DNA from: Ruminococcus sp. UBA3855
GTDB lineage: Bacteria; Bacillota; Clostridia; Oscillospirales; Ruminococcaceae
DNA: 14,651 nt
Direction of reading: 5' to 3'
Assembly (NCBI GenBank): GCA_002392545.1
Contig: DGHF01000104.1
Coordinates: 1-14,651 of the forward strand
The translations under genes and the position numbers were made by a program. Under the pieces are notes generated by a model. The model made no database searches and was not told the origin of the DNA. It saw only the letters and a list, made by a program, of their open reading frames with translations. Below are positions 7,839 through 14,651 of this stretch, piece after piece (positions within the stretch are counted from its first letter, which is position 1; every line of letters starts with the position of its first letter).

Positions 7839-9197
7839 TCACTCCTCAGATAGTAATTCAGCCTCCCAAGCATCATTCCAGCTATTCATCAGTTCATCAA
7901 AGGAATTTCCACTTATTGCGGCATCAACCACATTTTCCAGATGTTTGGAATCATAATTCACACCGACGGTAGCACGGCTTATTTTTTCAAACTCTTCACT
8001 GATTGTACTGTTTGTCACAAAGTTTACACCATCAAAATTGTCTAAGATGTCGGGATATTCATTTGTTTTTAAGACAGGAATACTGCTGTTGTTAAAATCA
8101 TATTTTGATTCCTCTACTAGATATTTCACAAAAATCATAGAAGCAAGCCGTTTTTCATCGCTTAAACCTTTCCCAATTCCGTAACAGTAATTACTGCTTG
8201 CAAGTGCGTATTGCTTCCCCTGAATGGAAATAGGAAACGGCATATAACTGATGTCGTCGCCGTGTTCTCCGGCTGTCTGCATCTGCGAAATCGCCCAACT
8301 TCCTAACACCATACAGCCAATTTCACCATTGTTGATTCTGCCTTTGCATAATTCCCAGCTGGACGAATGGGGGTCTTCTTCTACCAGACCACTGCTGACA
8401 CAATCATAAAGAAGTTTGTACACCGCATAAGGTCCAGTACCGTCCGCCTGTTCCACAAAAGGTCTTTTGGTTTTCGGCATAACATCATTCATATAATTAT
8501 CCACACCAACCCCAGAACCTACAGCCTGAAAATCCCAGTTGACTAAAGGCCATCCTGCACTATAATTAGTATAGAGAGGGATTGCATCAGTTTTATCTTT
8601 AATCAGCTGTAAATCTGTTAAAAATTGCTCAGGGGTTTTAGGGAGTTCTGTAATTCCAGCATCAGACCACACTTTTTTATTGTAAACAATTCCCTGCACA
8701 TCAATACCAGAAGGAAGACCATAAACAATATTATCATACACTTTGGAATCTATGGCATGGTATTTATCTCCGCTTTCTTCTATTGTAAAATAGGGTTCAA
8801 AATAATTGACAAGTTCAGAATTCTGGACACCTCCAGGGATACTGCACACTTCTCCCCAGTTTCCAGATACAAGCCTGTTGCCAATATCAAAATCATAATC
8901 TGTAGCAGACTCCACAAAAACATTGATATTAGGGTATACTGCATTGAATTCCCTCAAGTAATCCGGAAATTCAAAGGGGGCTTCTGTATCAACTATCAGG
9001 TCAGAACGACTTGTCAGGAAAATGATGTCTGCCTGCAAGTCTGTATAGTCTTTCCCATATGTAATGTCTAAATAAGAAATATTGCTGATATCCTTGTCAG
9101 ATGTAACAGCAGTTTGATTACCGCTTGTTACGTCACTTTTACTGCTACAGCCTGTTAAGAGACAGCATAATAATACAATCATCAAATTTTTTTTCAT
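7839..9197 (-). CDS. Extracellular solute-binding lipoprotein, CUT1 sugar-binding type
   Basis: The start at 9197 (MKKNLMIVLLCCLLTGC) is chosen over an ATG eight codons upstream because an AAGGTGAT site precedes it and the lipoprotein signal is then of normal length. Signal peptidase II would cut before Cys17 in LLTGC, leaving a lipoprotein on the outer membrane face, 452 residues in the precursor. The body resembles family 1 solute-binding proteins for oligosaccharides, with GLPSGIDVQGIVYNKKVW, then WSDAGITELPKTPEQF and LGSWAISQMQTAG. No ABC permease or ATPase of the sugar-uptake type is nearby. The next gene, 6 bases away, is a membrane diguanylate cyclase. The protein is therefore more likely a sensor partner than a transport component, in the manner of the NspS-MbaA pair of Vibrio; this is inference from gene order. 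The ligand is unknown, but the divergent GH9 gene makes a cellulose- or hemicellulose-derived sugar plausible. Confidence 0.85.
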   Translation of the reverse strand: MKKNLMIVLLCCLLTGCSSKSDVTSGNQTAVTSDKDISNISYLDITYGKDYTDLQADIIFLTSRSDLIVDTEAPFEFPDYLREFNAVYPNINVFVESATDYDFDIGNRLVSGNWGEVCSIPGGVQNSELVNYFEPYFTIEESGDKYHAIDSKVYDNIVYGLPSGIDVQGIVYNKKVWSDAGITELPKTPEQFLTDLQLIKDKTDAIPLYTNYSAGWPLVNWDFQAVGSGVGVDNYMNDVMPKTKRPFVEQADGTGPYAVYKLLYDCVSSGLVEEDPHSSSWELCKGRINNGEIGCMVLGSWAISQMQTAGEHGDDISYMPFPISIQGKQYALASSNYCYGIGKGLSDEKRLASMIFVKYLVEESKYDFNNSSIPVLKTNEYPDILDNFDGVNFVTNSTISEEFEKISRATVGVNYDSKHLENVVDAAISGNSFDELMNSWNDAWEAELLSEE

Positions 9198-9353
9198 ATC
9201 AATCACCTTCTGTTTCTGCATTATTTACTATTGAATGGTACATAAAAAAATTTTTTACTCAAATATATAAAATTATGAATGTTTATGTTATTCCTGTCTT
9301 TTAACTTGGTATGAGAAATCTTGAAAATAAGAAAGTACACTTACTCAATTATT

Positions 9354-9382
9354 ATTATATCACAAAACGGAATGAAAGTCAA
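9354..9382 (-). promoter_or_regulatory. Promoter of the binding-protein/diguanylate cyclase unit
   Basis: On the minus strand, TTGACT (9377-9382) and TATAAT (9354-9359) are separated by 17 bases. The predicted start near 9347 leaves a leader of about 150 bases before the lipoprotein ATG, longer than for the other genes here, so leader-based control is possible though no known element was recognised. Confidence 0.8.
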
Positions 9383-9436
9383 TCAAAATTTTCAAAAATT
9401 ACTTTGATAAATTTGTACAATTTTGGGTAATATCTC

Positions 9437-9465
9437 TTGACAAAGTGAATGCTTTATGTTATAAT
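9437..9465 (+). promoter_or_regulatory. Sigma-A promoter of the GH9 gene
   Basis: Exact consensus boxes TTGACA (9437-9442) and TATAAT (9460-9465) are separated by 17 bases. Transcription should start near 9472. The same perfect layout precedes the GH30 gene, so both polysaccharide-degrading enzymes appear strongly expressed from basic promoters unless a repressor intervenes. Confidence 0.85.
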
Positions 9466-9476
9466 TGTTTCCATCA

Positions 9477-9514
9477 CTGAATAATTACAAAAAGAATTCA
9501 CTTTTGTTATTCAG
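9477..9514 (+). promoter_or_regulatory. Hairpin in the GH9 mRNA leader
   Basis: CTGAATAA (9477-9484) pairs perfectly with TTATTCAG (9507-9514). Inside it, CAAAA pairs with TTTTG after a 3-base bulge, leaving a 9-base loop. The stem would begin about five bases after the predicted transcript start and end just before the AGAGAGG ribosome binding site (9518-9524). It may protect the 5' end of the mRNA, modulate translation, or be a protein site on DNA. Confidence 0.55.
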
Positions 9515-9531
9515 GAAAGAGAGGGTTAAAA

Positions 9532-12500
9532 ATGAAGAAAAACACCATTACTGCGCTGACAACGGCATTGTGTCTCCTGTGTACTGGATTACCTGCGCCC
9601 AGTATCATGACCAGTTCCGCTGTGGTGAGTGCTGCCGATGAGGAGCTGACTTACGAAAATTTAACGTATGTCGTGGAGAATGACAGCATCACTATTACAA
9701 AATGCGACAAAACCGCCGAAACAGTCGAAGTTCCGGCAATGATTGACGGCTTGCCTGTTACCAGAATCGGTGCAACTGCTTTTTATAGCATGGCATCCCT
9801 GAAAGAGGTCATCCTTCCGGAGGGAATTGTTTCCATTGGTTCGGGGGCGTTCTGGCATGACAAAAATCTGACAAGTGTATCACTGCCATCAACATTGACT
9901 ACGATTGAAAATTATGCTTTCAATGACTGTCAGACACTTGAAAATATTGATATTCCTGCAAGTGTCACCGAGATTGGAAACGCTGTTTTCACAGATACTG
10001 CATGGCTGGCAAAACAGAAAGAAATTTCTCCGTTTGTGATTGTCAATGGTTTTCTGATTGATGCATCAAAAGTGGTTGAGGATGCTCTTGCTGAAATTGA
10101 TGCCGAAAGAGAGAGAATCGAAAAAGAAGCCGAAGAAGCAAAAATTTGGAAACGTGCCGGAATTTTGACTAATCAAATTGGATATTTCCCGAACCTGATG
10201 AAAAAGGCAACCCTTCTGACCGAAGACGAGACAGCAACGGAATTTCAGCTTCTTGATGAGAGCGGAAATGCTGTATATTCCGGTGTTTCTACTCCGTTTG
10301 GTCTGGATGAGGAATCCGGAGATACTGTGCAGATTCTGGATTTTTCCAGCTTCACAACAGAGGGTACATATTATTTGAAAGCCTCCAATGGTGCAGAGTC
10401 GAAATTATTCAAAATCGGTGTCAATGAAATCTATTCCGGATTGGTTTATGATGCATTGAATTATTTCTATCAAAGCCGTTCAGGGATTGACATTGAATCC
10501 CAATATATCACTTCCGGCAATACAGAAGAACTTTCACGCCCTGCCGGTCATGTGTCAGATGTTGCAACAATTCAAAATATCTGGGGTTATGACGGTTCAT
10601 CAGGAAAACAGGATGTGACTGGTGGCTGGTATGATGCCGGAGACCATGGGAAATATGTTGTCAATGGCGGTATTTCCCTCTGGATGCTTCAAAATCTTTA
10701 TGAAAGAGCTTTACTGCATGGAACAGAAAACGCTTATCAGGACGGGGCGATGAAACTCCCTGAAAATACCAATGACCGTGCCGACCTCCTTGATGAAGCT
10801 CGTTATGAAATGGAATGGATGCTGAAAATGATTGTTCAGGACGGCGATTATCAAGGCATGGTTTATCATAAAGTTCATGACGAAAAATGGACAGCCTTGG
10901 CGACAAGCCCCGCCAATGACAAACAGGCACGAATTTTAATGCCCCCGTCAACAGCGGCGACTCTCAATCTGGCTGCCTGCGGTGCGCAGACATATCGCCT
11001 TTGGAAAGATATTGACCCTGAATTTGCGGAAATTTGCCTGACTGCTTCTAAAAATGCTTATGAATCCGCAAAAAAGCACCCTGATATGTATGCACCTTTC
11101 ACAGAATATGGCGGTGGCGGTGCTTATGGGGATGATGATGTCACAGATGAATTTTATTGGGCTGCATGTGAATTGTACCTTGCAACCGGTGACAATATTT
11201 ATCATGAAGATATGCAGAATTCTGCTTGGAATTTAGCAATTCCTTCCACTTTGAACGGTGGTGAGGCTGATGGTATCTGTGGCAGTTTCGACTGGGGAAA
11301 CACTGCTTCTTTGGGTTCATTGTCCTTGCTGTTAAATGAAAGTAAATTGTCCGCTGAAGAAAATCATACTCTGCAACAAAATTTGACTGATACAGCTGAC
11401 AAATATATCCAGATTGAAAATGAACAGGGTTATGGTTTGCCCTATCGTGGAAATGACGGCAATTATGTGTGGGCTTCCAATTCCTTTGTGGCTGATAATG
11501 CAATTATTTTAGCTTATGCAAATGACATCACTCCAAATGCGGATTATCTCAATGGCATTGTGGGTGCAATGGATTATCTGCTTGGTCGTAATCCTATGGA
11601 TTATTCTTATATTACTGGTTATGGTGTTCACAGTGCACAGTATCCTCATCACCGTTTCTGGGCGAAATCTCTTGATTCCACATTCCCGAAAGCTCCTTGT
11701 GGGGTTCTCGTGGGTGGTGCGAATACCGGATTGGAAGATTCTGTTGTCAAGCTGACCACTTGGGCGAAGGACGGAACAGCTCCGCAGAAATATTATATTG
11801 ATGATATTGAAGCGTACTCCGTCAATGAATGTACTATCAACTGGAACAGCCCTCTGGCATGGGTAACATCTTATCTGTGCGAACAAAACGGCGGTGTCAT
11901 TGTCGGTCAGTCTTCCTTGGGTGTTCAGCTCCCTGAAATTGAACCAGCAGAATTACCCAGCATTGAAAATACTCCCATCAGTGTCCGCATTCCGGATGGT
12001 GTCACGGTTATTGGTTCGCAGATTTTCGGGAAAAGCAAAGACTACGTTTCAGAAGTCATTCTTCCAGACGGGGTGAAAATTATCGGAAAAGAAGCATTTT
12101 ATCAGTGTCAGAGACTGGAAGGCATTACCATTCCAGATAGTCTTGAGCTGGTTGGTGACAATGCTTTTGCAAAAACTCCGTGGCTGAATAATATGCTGAG
12201 TGAAACTCCGGTTCTGATTATGAATCATTTGCTGATTGACGGCAGTAATGTTACTGGAGATTATGTCATTCCGGATGGTGTCACGGGGATTTTAGGCAGT
12301 GCTTTTGAAAGTAATACTGCAATTACTTCTGTTGTCATTCCGGAAGGTGTTACCCAAATCGGAAAAAGTGCTTTCAAGGGATGCAGTGCGTTGGAAACTG
12401 TTCAATTACCCCAAAGTCTGAAAACCATTGAACAAAGTGCATTTTCCGGAACGGCTCTGACTTCTTTGAAAATTCCGGCTGGTGTGACGAAAATCGGAAA

Positions 12501-12939
12501 TGAAGCATTTGTCAATTGCAAATCTTTGCCGGAAGTCACAATTCTGACTAAAAATGCAAGTATTGGCAATGAAGCATTTGGATGGCTTTCTACTTTTACC
12601 CCTACAGGGCAATATTCCTATATTTTTGTTGATTCCCCGATTGATGATTTTATTGTACACTGCTATCAGGGGTCTACCGCTGATACTTATGCAACGAATT
12701 CCCAAGTACAGGCGGTTTATCTGAATGAATCTGGAGTATTGGGCGATATGAATAACGATGAAGCTGTCACGATTGTGGATGTATTGATATTGAATCAATA
12801 TTTGCTCGGCATTGGTGATGATATTTCCGGACAGGCAAGAATCAATGCTGATGTCAATCTTGATGGTAATGTTGCTGATGACGATGCAATGAATATTCTG
12901 AAATCCCTTGTCAATCTTGTTACACTTCCTGTTAAATAA
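9532..12939 (+). CDS. Secreted GH9 glycoside hydrolase with flanking BspA-like LRR regions and C-terminal dockerin
   Basis: This 1135-residue enzyme is probably a beta-1,4-glucanase acting on cellulose or related glucans outside the cell. A signal peptide covers about 1-35. BspA-type leucine-rich repeats follow (about 40-180; LPEGIVSIGSGAF, IPASVTEIGNAVF), then a charged helical linker (183-207). An Ig-like N-terminal GH9 domain spans about 210-297 (ILTNQIGYFP). The GH9 catalytic domain (about 300-785) keeps the catalytic Asp pair in GGWYDAGDHGK (Asp368, Asp371), the YPHHRFW substrate block (704-710) and the acid Glu766 in SVNECTINW. A second repeat region (about 815-1020) contains a 20-bp exact DNA repeat (11988-12007, 12267-12286). 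A dockerin (about 1068-1131) has two intact calcium loops: Asp1072/Asn1074/Asp1076/Asp1083 and Asp1107/Asn1109/Asp1111/Asp1118. The dockerin implies attachment to a scaffoldin; the repeats may bind carbohydrate, cell surface or protein partners. The start has an AGAGAGG site. Confidence 0.95.
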   Translation: MKKNTITALTTALCLLCTGLPAPSIMTSSAVVSAADEELTYENLTYVVENDSITITKCDKTAETVEVPAMIDGLPVTRIGATAFYSMASLKEVILPEGIVSIGSGAFWHDKNLTSVSLPSTLTTIENYAFNDCQTLENIDIPASVTEIGNAVFTDTAWLAKQKEISPFVIVNGFLIDASKVVEDALAEIDAERERIEKEAEEAKIWKRAGILTNQIGYFPNLMKKATLLTEDETATEFQLLDESGNAVYSGVSTPFGLDEESGDTVQILDFSSFTTEGTYYLKASNGAESKLFKIGVNEIYSGLVYDALNYFYQSRSGIDIESQYITSGNTEELSRPAGHVSDVATIQNIWGYDGSSGKQDVTGGWYDAGDHGKYVVNGGISLWMLQNLYERALLHGTENAYQDGAMKLPENTNDRADLLDEARYEMEWMLKMIVQDGDYQGMVYHKVHDEKWTALATSPANDKQARILMPPSTAATLNLAACGAQTYRLWKDIDPEFAEICLTASKNAYESAKKHPDMYAPFTEYGGGGAYGDDDVTDEFYWAACELYLATGDNIYHEDMQNSAWNLAIPSTLNGGEADGICGSFDWGNTASLGSLSLLLNESKLSAEENHTLQQNLTDTADKYIQIENEQGYGLPYRGNDGNYVWASNSFVADNAIILAYANDITPNADYLNGIVGAMDYLLGRNPMDYSYITGYGVHSAQYPHHRFWAKSLDSTFPKAPCGVLVGGANTGLEDSVVKLTTWAKDGTAPQKYYIDDIEAYSVNECTINWNSPLAWVTSYLCEQNGGVIVGQSSLGVQLPEIEPAELPSIENTPISVRIPDGVTVIGSQIFGKSKDYVSEVILPDGVKIIGKEAFYQCQRLEGITIPDSLELVGDNAFAKTPWLNNMLSETPVLIMNHLLIDGSNVTGDYVIPDGVTGILGSAFESNTAITSVVIPEGVTQIGKSAFKGCSALETVQLPQSLKTIEQSAFSGTALTSLKIPAGVTKIGNEAFVNCKSLPEVTILTKNASIGNEAFGWLSTFTPTGQYSYIFVDSPIDDFIVHCYQGSTADTYATNSQVQAVYLNESGVLGDMNNDEAVTIVDVLILNQYLLGIGDDISGQARINADVNLDGNVADDDAMNILKSLVNLVTLPVK

Positions 12940-12954
12940 TCTTGATGGCATCTT

Positions 12955-13005
12955 CCCCCGCCTCTACAGGCAGGGGAGAGTGTCACTGAAAATTTCATTA
13001 AGTGA
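12955..13005 (+). repeat. Two-hairpin intergenic repeat, copy B
   Basis: A GC-rich hairpin (CCCCGCCT, CTAC loop, AGGCAGGGG, 12957-12975) is followed by AGAGTGTCACT and a second hairpin (TCACT 12983-12987, AGTGA 13001-13005). The order of parts and the text around TGTCACT match copy A at 6373-6414. It lies 15 bases after the GH9 stop codon and may help end or protect that mRNA, although no T tract follows it. Confidence 0.5.
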
Positions 13006-13029
13006 AAGATTTTGCACACAAAAACACTA

Positions 13030-13063
13030 AAATCCCCAGTATCTATATTGGTACTGGGGATTT
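13030..13063. terminator. Bidirectional terminator between the convergent GH9 and SGNH genes
   Basis: A perfect 12-bp inverted repeat, AAATCCCCAGTA (13030-13041) and TACTGGGGATTT (13052-13063), has a 10-base loop. On the minus strand it is followed by a T-rich tail (TTAGTGTTTTT), and on the plus strand by TTTG. It lies between the converging ends of the GH9 gene and the SGNH hydrolase gene and probably serves both. No gene is seen in the rest of the 195-base spacer. Confidence 0.8.
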
Positions 13064-13134
13064 GTTCGGATACTATTCCACAAAAAGCCAAAAACCATCA
13101 CATAAAGCATGCGATAGTTTTGGAATCAGGATAT

Positions 13135-14304
13135 TCATTGAAAGATAACCCAGTCAGAAGCAAGCAAATCTTCTGTTGTTGCTTCCCATGGAACAATTTT
13201 ATAATCTGCGGTACGCATTTGAATAATGGGTTGATTGTCAAGAGCAGAATCATCCTGCTGTGCAGGGTCAGGGAGGGCAATCTGTAATAAAATTCCACTG
13301 CTTTCCCAAACTGAGCGAGTGACTTTATGATTTTCTTTTAAGGCGGTCAATGCATCTGAGAAAGAATAGGTTGTATCACGTTTTGGCTTGCTGTCTTTGG
13401 TGATGGTCTGAGTAAAGAGCCAATCAGACCATACCGCATAATCATCACCAGAAATATGAATTCCATCTCCGCTTTTTTCAGCAGGCAGACAATGATTTTC
13501 GTCATCAAACAGGGGGTTGACATCAATATAAAACGATTTCCTTCCATCCGTCAATGATTGCATGTATTGATTCGCTGCATCCAGTCTGTCATTTCCCAAC
13601 CCCGGTTTTTCAATGCTGACTTTTTCAGAAACGTGCAAATTCGCCATCATGAAAATCAATGCGTTGGGCTGTGCCTCCTGAATCATCTGGAAAACCTTTA
13701 CAATATTATCCTTGAATTCATCCACGCCATAGATAACGTCATTCATTCCCACCATAACATAGACTTTTCCATAGCTTCTGCGGTTTAATCTTTGCTGAAA
13801 GGTTTCTCCGTCCACTGTTATCCCTTCCACAAGATTGATTGCACCTAAACCACCAGTACAAAAGAAATCAGCATTGGTGATTGTGCCAAAATTGCAGATT
13901 CCCAGCATTCTGGAATCACCCACAAACAAAGCATCTGCAAAATAAGAAAGACCACTGGTAACAAATTCTAATGGTGCATCATCATTCGTATTTTCAAGGA
14001 TACTTGGCAATTGCATTCTGCGGACACCATCATCGGAAACTGCTTCTGTTTCTGTAGATGCAGGAGAGATTTCATCCGGCATTTTCATTTTTCGGACACC
14101 ATCTTCCAGAAGGACTTCTGTAGGAGCAGTGGCATTTTCTGTGGTTTCTGTAGAAACAGGAGCTGTTGTTTCTTCTGTCTGAACGGGAACAGCTTGCACC
14201 TCTAGCATGGCGGTTTTCCGAAGTTCACCAATCACGAACGGAAAGCCAATGACATAAGTAATTCCTAAAACAGTGGCATACAGCCAGCTGGATTGAAAAC
14301 GCAT
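13135..14304 (-). CDS. Membrane-anchored SGNH/GDSL hydrolase fused to a C-terminal DUF2829 (Tad2-like) domain
   Basis: The start at 14304 (MRFQSSWLYATVLG) is preferred over an ATG three codons upstream because AGGAG lies nine bases before it. That site overlaps the stop of the preceding gene (TAGGAG), so translation is coupled. The 389-residue product has one N-terminal membrane helix (about 7-26), then a Thr/Glu/Pro-rich linker with two DGVRxMxxP motifs (68-76, 92-100). The SGNH domain (about 115-300) has Ser131 in FVGDSRM, Asn188 in GMND, and Asp280/His283 in DGIH. It probably removes acyl groups from a surface or substrate polysaccharide; the target is unknown. Residues 312-389 match DUF2829: YSFSDALTALKENHKVTRSVW, MRTADYKIVPW and DLLASDW. 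That family includes phage Tad2, which sequesters signalling nucleotides. An extracellular copy fused to an esterase is unexpected. Confidence 0.85.
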   Translation of the reverse strand: MRFQSSWLYATVLGITYVIGFPFVIGELRKTAMLEVQAVPVQTEETTAPVSTETTENATAPTEVLLEDGVRKMKMPDEISPASTETEAVSDDGVRRMQLPSILENTNDDAPLEFVTSGLSYFADALFVGDSRMLGICNFGTITNADFFCTGGLGAINLVEGITVDGETFQQRLNRRSYGKVYVMVGMNDVIYGVDEFKDNIVKVFQMIQEAQPNALIFMMANLHVSEKVSIEKPGLGNDRLDAANQYMQSLTDGRKSFYIDVNPLFDDENHCLPAEKSGDGIHISGDDYAVWSDWLFTQTITKDSKPKRDTTYSFSDALTALKENHKVTRSVWESSGILLQIALPDPAQQDDSALDNQPIIQMRTADYKIVPWEATTEDLLASDWVIFQ

Positions 14305-14316
14305 GATATTCATCTC

Positions 14317-14651
14317 CTATTCTGATTTGAGGATAAGCCAGTCTTCAGCCAGCAAGTCCTCTTCATTGCTCATCCATGGAACTTGAGTTCCGTCTTCATG
14401 GTGAATTTGAAAATATGTTGCACCAGTGCCATCTGTCACCATTTCTACCCATTTATCAGAGCTGTTCCAAGAAGCACGGGTAATTTTATTTTGATTTTTG
14501 AGGGCTTCTACAGCTTTTCCAAAATCCAGCAATGATGAAGAATCCTCCGGATTTTCTTCACTATCAGAAGGATTTTCGGATGTTTCCTGCGGTTCTGTAG
14601 CGGTTTCATCTATGGGCGGTACATAAGCACGCACACCATTCCGCAAAATAT
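14317..14651 (-). CDS. Protein with C-terminal DUF2829 (Tad2-like) domain, 5' end outside the window
   Basis: The frame is open from the window edge to a TAG stop at 14317-14319, giving about 111 visible residues. The only start-like codon near the edge is a TTG at 14644-14646 without visible context, so the gene very likely begins further upstream. The visible part opens with NGVRAYVPPID, resembling the DGVRxMxxP motifs in the next gene's linker. An acidic Ser/Glu/Pro-rich linker follows, then a DUF2829 domain (LDFGKAVEALKNQNKITRASW, EDGTQVPW and EEDLLAEDW). Its stop overlaps the ribosome binding site of the SGNH-DUF2829 gene, so the two are co-translated. The shared linker motif and domain suggest they arose by duplication; the missing N-terminal part may also be an enzyme or membrane anchor. 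Function is unknown. Confidence 0.75.
   Translation of the reverse strand, partial: ILRNGVRAYVPPIDETATEPQETSENPSDSEENPEDSSSLLDFGKAVEALKNQNKITRASWNSSDKWVEMVTDGTGATYFQIHHEDGTQVPWMSNEEDLLAEDWLILKSE

Larger units (their letters stand above)
9198..9531. other. Divergent AT-rich control region between the sensor pair and GH9
   Basis: This 334-base stretch carries no gene. It holds the promoter of the binding-protein/cyclase unit on the minus strand and the GH9 promoter on the plus strand, with 54 bases between the two -35 boxes. The minus-strand leader is about 150 bases long with no recognised riboswitch. The plus-strand leader is about 60 bases and carries a hairpin. An AAAGTGAAT/ATTCACTTT inverted repeat (9442-9450, 9496-9504) flanks the GH9 -10 box and could be a regulator site. 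Confidence 0.7.

Noticed and set aside
7839..9197. Annotating the binding protein as part of a sugar ABC uptake system
   Set aside because: No sugar permease or matching ATPase is adjacent. The only ABC genes in the window form a separate ABC-2 exporter-type unit with its own promoter and terminator.
9198..9531. A c-di-GMP riboswitch in the leaders of the GH9 or binding-protein genes
   Set aside because: A c-di-GMP link would fit the neighbouring cyclase, but neither leader shows the conserved GEMM-type core, and the GH9 leader (about 60 bases) is too short.
12406..12951. A 181-residue open frame on the minus strand inside the GH9 gene end
   Set aside because: It is antisense to the LRR-dockerin coding region, has no ribosome binding site or recognisable domain, and its repetitive composition mirrors the GH9 codons.
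14317..14646. Reading the DUF2829 genes as a phage anti-Thoeris locus
   Set aside because: No phage structural, integrase or lysis genes are in the window. The domains sit behind a membrane helix and/or secreted-type linkers, and one is fused to an SGNH hydrolase, so a cytoplasmic anti-defence role is unlikely.

Overview
The window looks like chromosomal DNA of a fibre-degrading gut or rumen Firmicute, most likely a Ruminococcus (Oscillospiraceae). This is inferred from a low-to-moderate GC content, strong AGGAGG-type ribosome binding sites, consensus sigma-A promoters, and a secreted GH9 enzyme with BspA-type leucine-rich repeats and a C-terminal dockerin. No tRNA, rRNA, transposase, phage gene or CRISPR array was seen. 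Species cannot be assigned from sequence alone.

Layout, left to right. (1) 1-1438, minus: a secreted GH30 glycoside hydrolase whose 3' end lies outside the window, with an exact TTGACA-17-TATAAT promoter. (2) 6321 down to about 1549, minus: a complete five-gene unit made of a YtrA-type GntR repressor, an ABC ATPase, two related ABC-2 permeases and a membrane-anchored class C beta-lactamase-like serine hydrolase. It has a promoter, an operator-like palindrome over the -10 box, tight or overlapping gene junctions and a terminator. (3) 9382 down to about 6364, minus: a two-gene unit of a CUT1-type sugar-binding lipoprotein and a membrane diguanylate cyclase, with no permease genes nearby. (4) 9437-13063, plus: a 1135-residue GH9 enzyme transcribed divergently from unit 3. 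Its catalytic part is framed on both sides by BspA-like repeats and it ends in a dockerin. (5) 14651 down to 13135, minus: two translationally coupled genes. One is a membrane-anchored SGNH/GDSL hydrolase with a C-terminal DUF2829 (Tad2-like) domain. The other, whose 5' end is outside the window, ends in the same domain.

How the parts may fit together. The GH30 and GH9 enzymes are exported polysaccharide degraders, the latter probably docked on a scaffoldin. The binding protein and cyclase next door look like a sugar-sensing module that turns extracellular ligand binding into c-di-GMP, and they share a control region with GH9. The GntR-ABC-hydrolase operon looks like a self-regulated envelope-stress or export unit. 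The least expected find is the pair of apparently secreted proteins carrying DUF2829, a fold known mainly from the phage anti-Thoeris protein Tad2, here fused to or paired with a cell-surface-type esterase. Two small two-hairpin repeats (about 6373 and 12955) sit in gene-end spacers.
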